The notes under the pieces were generated by a model that was given only the letters and a program-made list of their open reading frames with translations, searched no databases and had not been told where the DNA came from. From the NCBI GenBank assembly GCA_045603225.1, contig JAZULT010000076.1:13402-77401 (forward strand): a stretch of DNA of 64,000 nucleotides, in the 5' to 3' direction. Of this stretch, positions 34,396 through 42,538 are shown in pieces (position 1 is the stretch's first letter; each line of letters begins with the position of its first letter). The position numbers were made by a program, and so were the translations under genes. This DNA is from RGIG9115 sp045603225. GTDB taxonomy: Bacteria > Bacillota > Clostridia > UBA1381.

Positions 34396-36804
34396 ATGAT
34401 TTTTTTTACTCAGGAACCGATGTCTGCTCTGCAATATTCCGAAAACGATGAATTCCCTATAGCTGAAAGAATAGGTCCACTACCTTCACATTTAAAAAAC
34501 ACCATTCAGAGAAAACATAATATTGGCATAGTCATAAATACCGTACTCAAAATGCTGAAAGAACATAAGTACGATAATAAAGATATGTTAATCGATATAA
34601 TAGATAAAGTACTGTCTGCAAGATTTAATGATATTAACAGCGAATTTTACGGTATATTTCCATACGATTACTACGAATCACCCGAAGATTTTCACGTTCC
34701 CGATTACGATTATCAAGCCACCATCCTCGTTCCTCTTATTGAAATTTACTTTGAATTCGGAAGCATCCTGCCTAAAGAAATTACAGACAAGATTAAAAAT
34801 GCATGCCTTACTACAGCATTCGCTCTGACTTATGTTCAGGATTATATTGATACTCATAATATAGTTCTTGAAATTCTATGTCTGATATGCATCGGAGAAA
34901 ATTTTGACAACCTGGAAATTTTCAACGCCGGGATTCATAAACTCCATACCCTCGTATACTTTACATTATATAACGATTCATTTATGGAATACAATCACCC
35001 CGAAAAAATCCTTACTTCTGCCGAAGGAATTAATTACTTCAAACAGTATATAAAAGACACGAACAGTCTTATAGGGATACAGGAGTTGGAAAACAGTATC
35101 TTTACCTGTTTTTACACTCATTTCAATCCAAAGTTGATGCAATGGTCAGGACCTTTATCAATAATAGAAAATTCACTGTTTCTTTCCGATGATTACATAA
35201 AAAGAATAAAATCTATAACAAATCAGAATAATTTAAAAGGTCTCAGGATTCCGAAAGACTACTATCATTTCTCCCCTACCAGCGGAAACAAATTTGTTCA
35301 GACTCTTACTTCCAGAGGTTTTTCATATCCTCATTGGAAGTTCAGCCTTGTTGCATCCTCATACAATACTGCAACATATTCGCTCGGAAGCTTTAACCAT
35401 GATGATATGTGGAGCAGACGAAAACCGTGTATCGGATTCTTCGGCACTCCCGAAGAACCGTATTGCATATACATGAGATGTATGCTTAATAATGAAGATT
35501 TCAGTTCCGGTGCTTTTCATTCCGTTCAGCACAAAGGTAGTCTGCTCGGACATATCGGTTTTTCAACAAACAGAGGATTCAAAAACCTTGATATGGATTG
35601 CAAAAAAATCTATAAAATGCGTGACTTGAGAATACGTCTTCAAATTGACGGAAATACATCAGTTCTTAACTATTCAAAAAACAATGAGACAATCTCTGTT
35701 ATGTACAACCATCTTTCAATTATATTCCGATTGCACTACGCACAGTTTAACGGACACAAAGCAAATTATCAGATTACTACATTGCAAAACTCGTTCTGCA
35801 TTGATATAATTCTGTACAGCGGAGAAGAAACAGATCTGGATTTAAGTGAAATTGATGAAGCAATCACCGCATTTTCTCTGTCTATGGGAACAAATAAAAA
35901 TTATCATATGCCTGACGTCAGAACATATAATGAAAACAATTTACTCATTTCAGAATGCTTTCTCAAGGATTTATCCATAAAACTCGAAACCCCCTCAAAA
36001 CCAAATCCTATAGAAATTATTTTTTCACGCGACAGGCAATATATTAATAATACAAGAATAGAAACATACGCAGACAAAACAAAGAAATTTTCAGGGCAAC
36101 ACAGATTTATCGCAAAAAACAATACGTCTGAAATGCCTCTTATTCCTATAGGCGAAAGTACCGAAAATAAAGCTTTCTTGAAAAAAATAGATGCTCTTGA
36201 CCAACAAACTCTTGAGAAAATATCTTCATCACTAAGTAAAACTCTTAATGAATTGAATAATTATTCAATCAACATCGCACAGCGTTATTCTGTTCATATT
36301 CTTATGAAGCTTTTTGACGCAGCAAAAAAATATGATGTACGTTTTGAAAATCTGATAGAAAAAAAATATTCTCACATATACGATAAAATAAGTTACACAA
36401 CAAAACAAAGCCAGATGAAAAAAATCCTTTCAGATACTGTAGAAAAAATTATAACTGATTATAATAAGTTCCAGATATCAACAAAAAAATCAGACAACAT
36501 TAATAAAATTATTGAAATAATACACTCAGAATACCAAAAGCCTTATCTATCACTTCAGGAAATTTCATTAAGACTTAATTTATCAGAGTCATATATAAGC
36601 AGAGAATTTCACTCAACTATAGGTCAAAGCTATACTGCTTATCTGTTAAAAATCCGTATTGAAAAGGCAAAATCACTTATTTCCGAAGGAACTAACCTTA
36701 AAGATATACCTAAATTGTGCGGATATTATTCATTCCGCACATTCAGTGATTCGTTCAAACGATACACCGGAAGTACTCCCAAAAAGTTCCAACGAAAACG
36801 ATAA
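34396..36804 (+). CDS. AraC-family regulator fused to an inactive lyase-like sensor domain
   Basis: An 802-residue cytoplasmic protein. Residues about 60-470 align with the lyase-like protein at 40766. The best block is 307-401 here (GFSYPHWKFSLVA through DFSSGAFHSVQ to FSTNRGFKNLDMD), matching GFNHPFFAFAQTA through DFSSAALHCVQ to FSSDRGDKHIGMD. The motif EYNSPCY becomes EYNHPEK (198), and SGPHSRAY becomes SGPLSIIE (251-258), with the same 53-residue spacing. The His, Arg and Tyr expected of a lyase are therefore gone. A linker of about 200 residues leads to a C-terminal AraC HTH domain (about 700-802, LSLQEISLRLNLSESYISREF and GYYSFRTFSDSFKRYTGSTP). It diverges from cluster B and probably controls it, sensing an oligosaccharide with a retired active site. 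Confidence 0.85.
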   Translation: MIFFTQEPMSALQYSENDEFPIAERIGPLPSHLKNTIQRKHNIGIVINTVLKMLKEHKYDNKDMLIDIIDKVLSARFNDINSEFYGIFPYDYYESPEDFHVPDYDYQATILVPLIEIYFEFGSILPKEITDKIKNACLTTAFALTYVQDYIDTHNIVLEILCLICIGENFDNLEIFNAGIHKLHTLVYFTLYNDSFMEYNHPEKILTSAEGINYFKQYIKDTNSLIGIQELENSIFTCFYTHFNPKLMQWSGPLSIIENSLFLSDDYIKRIKSITNQNNLKGLRIPKDYYHFSPTSGNKFVQTLTSRGFSYPHWKFSLVASSYNTATYSLGSFNHDDMWSRRKPCIGFFGTPEEPYCIYMRCMLNNEDFSSGAFHSVQHKGSLLGHIGFSTNRGFKNLDMDCKKIYKMRDLRIRLQIDGNTSVLNYSKNNETISVMYNHLSIIFRLHYAQFNGHKANYQITTLQNSFCIDIILYSGEETDLDLSEIDEAITAFSLSMGTNKNYHMPDVRTYNENNLLISECFLKDLSIKLETPSKPNPIEIIFSRDRQYINNTRIETYADKTKKFSGQHRFIAKNNTSEMPLIPIGESTENKAFLKKIDALDQQTLEKISSSLSKTLNELNNYSINIAQRYSVHILMKLFDAAKKYDVRFENLIEKKYSHIYDKISYTTKQSQMKKILSDTVEKIITDYNKFQISTKKSDNINKIIEIIHSEYQKPYLSLQEISLRLNLSESYISREFHSTIGQSYTAYLLKIRIEKAKSLISEGTNLKDIPKLCGYYSFRTFSDSFKRYTGSTPKKFQRKR

Positions 36805-36963
36805 TGTTGAGCAGACTACTTTCAGAAAATTACTATCTCGGCATAAAGTGTCTAAATAGTATGAAAATAACCATAAATTTTGTCAAAAGTATAGGTGAGT
36901 CTATTTGCAAACGCAAACCGGGGCTGTTTTAAAAGTCTCATTATATTTGTCTGTTCTGCAACT

Positions 36964-37128
36964 TTAGTAGAATACAGCAATTTGTTTTGCATATAGGAAT
37001 TTTATAACACCTATACAAATTGGCAAAATTATTAATACATATTCTTTGATACAATTGAAATTGTTTTCTTCAACCATGTTAGTGAATAGGTCTTCATCAA
37101 AGCCCTGCGATATGGTGTTTGTCGAGAC
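36964..37128 (-). pseudogene. Possible serine recombinase C-terminal remnant
   Basis: An open frame of 54 codons plus stop reads ISQGFDEDLFTNMVEE near its start, like the FDE-LF--LV-- segment close to the C-terminus of large serine recombinases, and then drifts into a hydrophobic tail. There is no good start or ribosome site. With the palindromic elements nearby it suggests mobile-element debris. The match is short. Confidence 0.3.
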
Positions 37129-37162
37129 TTAAAATATTTTTTGAATACAGATTTTAGGAATT

Positions 37163-37244
37163 AACATAAAAACTCGACCACGTCAAGGGTAAATGCACGT
37201 CCTCACGTAGGAGAGCGCTCTTGACATGCTCGCATTTTTATGTT
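37163..37244. repeat. 82-bp palindromic element with 10-bp terminal inverted repeats
   Basis: Ends AACATAAAAA / TTTTTATGTT are perfect 10-bp inverted repeats. Inside lies a second pair (GTCAAG 37182-87 / CTTGAC 37220-25), and GAGCGCTC (37213-37220) is self-complementary. It codes for nothing and is more GC-rich in the middle than its surroundings. It may be a miniature mobile element or the end of a lost one. Confidence 0.5.
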
Positions 37245-37255
37245 ATATTGTAGCT

Positions 37256-37292
37256 AAGGGACAAAATCCTGAAATACGGATTTCATCCCTTT
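37256..37292. other. Stem-loop AAGGGA-AAATCC
   Basis: An imperfect inverted repeat (AAGGGACAAAATCC with GGATTTCATCCCTT) with an eight-base loop. It lies in the non-coding stretch between the regulator and the end of cluster C. It is terminator-like, but no T-run follows. The remaining sequence of this gap (36805-37500) shows no gene I can support. Confidence 0.45.
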
Positions 37293-37502
37293 AACAACAC
37301 TTAGATTATATTATCATTTTGGAGTTTACACAAAATCGGGGACATACCCTAAATTATCGGACATATCAATCTCTGCTTCTAAAAATAATTATAGCAGAAA
37401 TATTCCACGAAGTCAAGTTTTTTGCAGTTAAATGCAAAAACTTTTATTTTTCTACAAAAATTGCAATTTTTCTACCTTGCGTCATCTGTAATACCTCATG
37501 TA

Positions 37503-37560
37503 ATAAAAAGAAAAAAGCTTCATACCTTGTGTCATAAAAACACAAAATATGAAACTTTTT
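37503..37560 (-). terminator. Rho-independent terminator of cluster C
   Basis: On the minus strand, about 60 bases after the stop of the GH-A gene, a stem built from GTTTCATA/TATGAAGC plus an inner TTGTGT/ACACAA pair is followed by TTTTTTCTTTTT. It is a strong intrinsic terminator and closes the cluster C operon. Confidence 0.85.
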
Positions 37561-37626
37561 AATTTATTATCTGTTATTCTAACATTTTTCGCCACATAAA
37601 GCCGAAAAGTCTGATTTGTCAATTCG
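37511..37626. repeat. Dispersed hairpin repeat, copy 1
   Basis: About 116 bp shared with 63160-63274: an identical 20-base loop region (TGTCATAAAAACACAAAATA), an identical 27-base core (37566-37592) and a shared TTTGTCAATTCG end. The last lies on the stop codon of the GH-A gene. The stem sequences differ between copies but keep pairing. Confidence 0.8.
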
Positions 37627-40600
37627 ATTCGACATATCTTATAACTTCAGAAGAAAGATTCCGAGAAATTAAATCAGTACAAACATAAGCTTCTACAGCC
37701 TCCACACTTCCTCTTCCATCCATAGATATACGTATTGTATTTTTCATGTATGGCGGCATAGTAAGATAGTCATAGAAATAGTTGCTTACATCTCCCGTAC
37801 TGCTGACAACACGTATTACAACCACGCCGGTTGTAAATGTAGCTTCGTTGTTTGTAACAGAAACCTTTCCGTTCACATATCCGTTATCAAGCGACATTTC
37901 ATCAATTGATATTGTAAACGGAAGCTTTTCGGCAACAGTTATTATTCTTCCTGCACTTTCGGCACCTGTTTCTGAAACTGCACGTACAAGATACGTTCCT
38001 GCTGATAAATAAGTATAGCTTGTGCCTGTTTCCTTAGCAATAAGTGATGCTTCTCCTGCCGGTGTAATTCTGTAGATGTTTGCATGAGTGTAACTGTCAG
38101 TTGAATACGTCCAGTTAATTGTTTTCGCACTCTCGTCAAGGAATATCGAATCAATTTCAGCATTTTCCTTATCGCCTATATATGCTTTCACAAGCTGAGG
38201 AACATGTCCTTCAAGAGAAAGTGTAGCAATATCCTTTTCGCCTGTAATAAGGTTAATCATTGACGTACACTTTTTACCGTTATAATACACTGCAACATTC
38301 TTTACATTATCGTAAGTAAGGCTTGAAACATTAAGAAGTATTTCCTTATTATTTATAACATATGACCAGTCCATATCAGTCGGTGCGTTTCCTGTTGCTT
38401 CATCAACAAGTGTAACCTCAGAAATACCAAACTCTGCAAAATAATCGCTCACCGTCTTGGTATCAAGCTTATAGCTTTTAGCCACAAGCACACTGTTGTC
38501 ACGGCTGTTTTTATACTCATTATAAGCAAGAAGCTCGCCGCTGTAAATTATTTTGCCTTCAAAATTACTCAGTGCTTCAAATGTCTCATCGGTTCCGTAT
38601 GCCACATCAGGCATTACGACAACATCGTACTCTGAAAGCTTTTCAATGCTTCTGTCTGAAACAACTCCAACCTTCTGACCGCTGTTTAAAATAGTTTTAT
38701 ATGTATCAAACAATGTTTTCAGATAGTATGAATCATAAAGTCTTGATGACTTTGAATAGAAAATTGCAACCTTCGGCTGTGCCTGCTGAATTTTACTCAT
38801 TTCGGCATTAAGTCTTATCAGATCAAGACTTGTTTTTCCTGTTTCTGCAACAGCATCAGGTCTGAACAGAATACTGTTATAGGATGAAGAACTTTCATTC
38901 TGTACTCTGTCCCATATCCATATGGTTGACATACTTCTTCCGTGTGCGGCACCCATCCAGAGATTATTGCGAAGATGTACTCTCTGATTATAACTGAACT
39001 CCGTATTACCGTCATATATGATATGGTCTTCCGAGTTATAAACAGGCTTATCAAGAACAGACATCTGATAATCATAAAGGAACATTGATTCAAAATAGCG
39101 ATTAGGCTCGTCAATGTAGTCCCATGTATCATTTCCTGCCCAGTCAGACGATTCGCCAAGAAGCTCAAGGTCTGTGCCTCTTGCAATCCACTTTGTATCT
39201 GTTTCCTCTTCATTTGATTTTCTGAAATATCCCATCATCTTACTATGGACAGGAACATCGGGAAGATGCTCTTTTACAATATCATAAAGCCATTTATGCC
39301 AGTCGGCAAGAACTTTATCATTAAACATCATCCAGTCGTACGCAAGAGCATTGCGGTATGAAAGATTATTTACCGGCATATTAACCCATGAAAAACCCGG
39401 ATAATTTGTACCGTATTTTGCATTGAGATTTTCAATAGTTCCGTGAACCGACTTGAGATATTCCTTAAACTTATCATTGTAAAAAAGATAAAAGTCAGTA
39501 GTTTCAAACAACGGTTCATTTGAAAGGCATATGCTTGTAAGTGCCGGATATCCTTTAAGCTGAGGCAGTAAAGTATCAAGATACGCTTCAAGAACTGCCA
39601 ATGCTTCGGGATGATTTATGTTGTATTTCAAGAATCCGGGCGGATTTGAATTATATACCTCTGACGACAAACTATCAATCATATAATGAGGTGATATGAG
39701 AAGCGTTACACCTACATTGTTTTCCTCTCCTTTTTTTAGAACGTTTTTTACATTTGCTATACTTGACGAAGATGGATTGCAATAATATTCCACCGATTCA
39801 AACTCGTCAAAGCTTCCGTTATAGAGAAGATTATCCGTTGTACCCTTTTCACAGAACGTGAATCCATCAAAATGTATGCTATCGGCAAGTCCGTCAACAA
39901 AAAGTCTTACAGTAACATAGTCTGTTCCTGCCGGAACGGTGTACTCATGAGTATATTCCGTCCAATCGTATGTACCTTCTTTAAACTTACAGTCTCTTGA
40001 CCATGTATTTACATTCATGAACGCATTAACAACATTCTCACCCTTTACCATACCCTTAAGTACATATGTTTTTCCCGGCGTAACGGCTACTGACTGATGC
40101 AGAAGAATATAATGGTCATCTTCTTTTTCGGATAAAAAAGTAATCTTTACAGAGCTATTTCCGTCATAGTAAACCGTATCGTCTACTTCATATGTACAAA
40201 CCGGGTCGTTCTTTATAAGCTTATTCCAACCTTTTTTTGAATATACGTGTGTAGGGCCTATCTCCATCTGAATATTATTTGTACCAAAGCCGTAAAAGTT
40301 CGGAATATCGTTAAAAGCCATTCCGCCATGTCCGTAACCGATTGACAGTACAGGCTCTGCTTCGCTTTTAAGCATCGTTCCGCTTGCCGTCAAATTCATC
40401 ATATCCGGTCTTTTAACTGAAAATGCCGTTTTTTCACCGTTAAGGTACGCCTCAAGGTCAGCTTTTGTTTTGGTATAAAGCTCATCCATGCACGAAATAT
40501 TATATGCAATCATTTCGTCCTTGTTGCTTCCGGGATAATTCTTGATATCATCGTTTATATATCCCTCAAAACGTTCAATTGTTTTGTAATTTACAGTTTC

Positions 40601-40753
40601 ATAATCTGTCGGTATCCCTGCCGTTTTACATCTGTCAAGAAGTGATTTTAACGTTGAAATCTCTTCAGAGTAGTCAACAGATTCTACTGCATGCACCGTT
40701 GGAACAAAGCCGAGCGTCATGCACAAAGCAAGAATTGAACATATTTTTTTCAA
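37619..40753 (-). CDS. Secreted GH-A clan glycoside hydrolase (cluster C, last gene)
   Basis: A 1044-residue protein with a signal peptide ending near VHAVE. The helical pre-domain comes first (about 28-115, motif GIPTDYE). The barrel start (IGYGHGG), an inserted CBM-like domain (about 180-320), the rest of the barrel, a Rossmann-like domain, an Fn3-like domain and a C-terminal Ig-like module follow. The acid/base is E413 (CLSNEP) and the nucleophile E575 (YNSEDH), followed by WMGAAHGRS. No SLH domain, so it is either free or held by partners. It follows the toroid lyase-like gene by 12 bases; its GGGGGAG ribosome site overlaps that gap. It ends the operon, with a terminator close behind. Confidence 0.8.
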   Translation of the reverse strand: MKKICSILALCMTLGFVPTVHAVESVDYSEEISTLKSLLDRCKTAGIPTDYETVNYKTIERFEGYINDDIKNYPGSNKDEMIAYNISCMDELYTKTKADLEAYLNGEKTAFSVKRPDMMNLTASGTMLKSEAEPVLSIGYGHGGMAFNDIPNFYGFGTNNIQMEIGPTHVYSKKGWNKLIKNDPVCTYEVDDTVYYDGNSSVKITFLSEKEDDHYILLHQSVAVTPGKTYVLKGMVKGENVVNAFMNVNTWSRDCKFKEGTYDWTEYTHEYTVPAGTDYVTVRLFVDGLADSIHFDGFTFCEKGTTDNLLYNGSFDEFESVEYYCNPSSSSIANVKNVLKKGEENNVGVTLLISPHYMIDSLSSEVYNSNPPGFLKYNINHPEALAVLEAYLDTLLPQLKGYPALTSICLSNEPLFETTDFYLFYNDKFKEYLKSVHGTIENLNAKYGTNYPGFSWVNMPVNNLSYRNALAYDWMMFNDKVLADWHKWLYDIVKEHLPDVPVHSKMMGYFRKSNEEETDTKWIARGTDLELLGESSDWAGNDTWDYIDEPNRYFESMFLYDYQMSVLDKPVYNSEDHIIYDGNTEFSYNQRVHLRNNLWMGAAHGRSMSTIWIWDRVQNESSSSYNSILFRPDAVAETGKTSLDLIRLNAEMSKIQQAQPKVAIFYSKSSRLYDSYYLKTLFDTYKTILNSGQKVGVVSDRSIEKLSEYDVVVMPDVAYGTDETFEALSNFEGKIIYSGELLAYNEYKNSRDNSVLVAKSYKLDTKTVSDYFAEFGISEVTLVDEATGNAPTDMDWSYVINNKEILLNVSSLTYDNVKNVAVYYNGKKCTSMINLITGEKDIATLSLEGHVPQLVKAYIGDKENAEIDSIFLDESAKTINWTYSTDSYTHANIYRITPAGEASLIAKETGTSYTYLSAGTYLVRAVSETGAESAGRIITVAEKLPFTISIDEMSLDNGYVNGKVSVTNNEATFTTGVVVIRVVSSTGDVSNYFYDYLTMPPYMKNTIRISMDGRGSVEAVEAYVCTDLISRNLSSEVIRYVESN

Positions 40754-40765
40754 GACAACTCCCCC

Positions 40766-42490
40766 TTACAGTATATTCTCAAGTTTTTTTCCGTCTTTTG
40801 TAATTAAATCATCATACATTATATTCATAAAAGGATGTACAGCCTTGAGTGTTTTAACTCCGAGTTTTCTGCCGAAGCTTTCACATTCAGCAGTTACATA
40901 CTTATCATCCTCCGAAAATTTCGCTTCCGAAACATCCGAATTGACCGAAACGTTAAAGCAAGCGTATGACGCATCAAAAGACGGTAAATCAATTTTTCTT
41001 TTTTCTCCCTCATACAAAATTGTACTGAAAACAAGTCTGTTATCTTCTTTTACAACTTTGTATGTTATTATATTGTCTCCGAACTTAACTTCAGGGACAC
41101 AGATATTTATATTTACACCGTTCACATTGATATAACATGAACTTTGATTATGTTTGTATGTCACATTATTCATATCACCTGTCACTTCAAAAATAAGTTC
41201 AAGGCTTTCGTACTGTGCATCCGCTGCCTTATCCATGCCTATATGCTTATCTCCACGGTCTGACGAGAAATTAACAATACCGAGAACAGTCGATTTTTCC
41301 TGAACACAGTGAAGTGCTGCGGATGAAAAATCATATCCGTCATGCAGGCATCGCACTCTGAAGCAGTACGGATTTGTTTCACCTTTTATATATCCTATAA
41401 AATGACGTCTTTGATTCCAGAATTCCTCACGGTTGAATGTACCGAGAGAGAATTTTTCATCATGAAAAGTTGTCGCTGTCTGTGCAAATGCAAAAAACGG
41501 ATGATTAAATCCTCTTATTATAATCTGCTCAGTTGATTCAGGTAATACCTCGCCTTTAAAATACTTTCTGTATTTTTCTGGACAATATGCTTTTGTCCAA
41601 AATGTTTCTATGGTGTATTTTTTATCACGTCCGAAATCAACTTCACCCTCGCACGCAAGCTCTATATCATACAAAAATTCATCATTCAGAAAATTATCGT
41701 ATGCTCTTGAATGCGGCCCTGAAAGCTGAAGCATATCAGCTCTGAAATGCTCTGCAATCATTTTCCAGCACATATCATTTATTTCTTCTGCATATTCTCT
41801 TGCCTTTTTATTTTTTATAAGCTTCAGAAATGTACCCACATCTCTTGTAATAAGCGGTGTATAGCAAGGACTGTTATACTCAAAAAAACCGCCCTGATAT
41901 TTGTAAAATCCTATAAATCTTCCAAGCTGTTCGCATCCGTAGTCAAGATACTTTTTCTCGTTTAACAACTCACCTGTTGAAATAAGTAAAAGTGCTTCCA
42001 TAAATGCTATATTTGTATACTGAACGCCTTCTTTTCGTCTTATGACAGATTCACAGGCATATCTGCAGGCATTATTCATTTTCTCAATCAGGTATTCCGG
42101 CAGTTTATCACGATGAACATACAAAGCTTCAATTATTTTCTTCCCGAGAAAATCTGCCCAGTTAAAGTCAGGATTCATCATTTCATCAAACGGTTCTTCT
42201 GCATAATACTGCCATAATCCGAACGTAGGACTTTCGGGATTCTTATCCTGAAAATCAACTACTTTTTCAAGTATCGCAACTCCTCTTTCCGTATATTTTT
42301 CGTCTTCACCATAAAGAAGTGCAGCTGCATATTCCATACTCTCACGAAGTCCGTGAGCTTTCTTCCCTGCAAGCGCCGTATGGTACGCATGGATACCTAT
42401 TGTACAGCCTATGAGATTTTCTTCCGCATCAAATCTTTCGCTGTATTTTTCAAGTGCAAGTCTGTGCTTTTTCAATTCTTCTATGTTCAT
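40766..42490 (-). CDS. Cytoplasmic alpha/alpha-toroid plus beta-sandwich protein, putative polysaccharide lyase
   Basis: 574 residues from the ATG at 42490 (AGGAG six bases upstream). The longer frame to 42532 begins inside a stem-loop and is rejected. There is no signal peptide. The N-terminal half is helical and repetitive, like (alpha/alpha) toroid lyases (heparinase II/III-type). The C-terminal half is beta-rich. Candidate catalytic motifs in this numbering: EYNSPCY (204-210), SGPHSRAY (257-264), GFNHPF (327) and DFSSAALHC. His, Arg, Tyr and Asn of this kind are typical of lyase centres. The regulator at 34396 carries a degenerate copy of this whole region. It sits between two GH-A genes in cluster C and probably degrades imported oligosaccharides. 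The family number is unknown to me. Confidence 0.65.
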   Translation of the reverse strand: MNIEELKKHRLALEKYSERFDAEENLIGCTIGIHAYHTALAGKKAHGLRESMEYAAALLYGEDEKYTERGVAILEKVVDFQDKNPESPTFGLWQYYAEEPFDEMMNPDFNWADFLGKKIIEALYVHRDKLPEYLIEKMNNACRYACESVIRRKEGVQYTNIAFMEALLLISTGELLNEKKYLDYGCEQLGRFIGFYKYQGGFFEYNSPCYTPLITRDVGTFLKLIKNKKAREYAEEINDMCWKMIAEHFRADMLQLSGPHSRAYDNFLNDEFLYDIELACEGEVDFGRDKKYTIETFWTKAYCPEKYRKYFKGEVLPESTEQIIIRGFNHPFFAFAQTATTFHDEKFSLGTFNREEFWNQRRHFIGYIKGETNPYCFRVRCLHDGYDFSSAALHCVQEKSTVLGIVNFSSDRGDKHIGMDKAADAQYESLELIFEVTGDMNNVTYKHNQSSCYINVNGVNINICVPEVKFGDNIITYKVVKEDNRLVFSTILYEGEKRKIDLPSFDASYACFNVSVNSDVSEAKFSEDDKYVTAECESFGRKLGVKTLKAVHPFMNIMYDDLITKDGKKLENIL

Positions 42491-42503
42491 GTTTTTCTCC
42501 TGA

Positions 42504-42530
42504 GGTGGTGTTGCATCAAGCAACACCACC
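42504..42530 (-). other. Perfect 10-bp intergenic stem-loop
   Basis: GGTGGTGTTG, loop CATCAAG, CAACACCACC. It lies between the SLH-anchored GH-A gene and the lyase-like gene. No T-run follows, so readthrough is expected. It is a candidate mRNA processing or 3'-end stabilising structure. Confidence 0.75.
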
Positions 42531-42538
42531 AACCAACC

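Noticed and set aside
37319..37537. 72-codon plus-strand frame near the cluster C terminator
   Set aside because: It runs into the terminator hairpin and has no recognisable family or ribosome site.
42491..42532. N-terminal extension of the lyase-like protein
   Set aside because: The extra 14 codons fall within the perfect stem-loop at 42504-42530, while an AGGAG site precedes the ATG at 42490.
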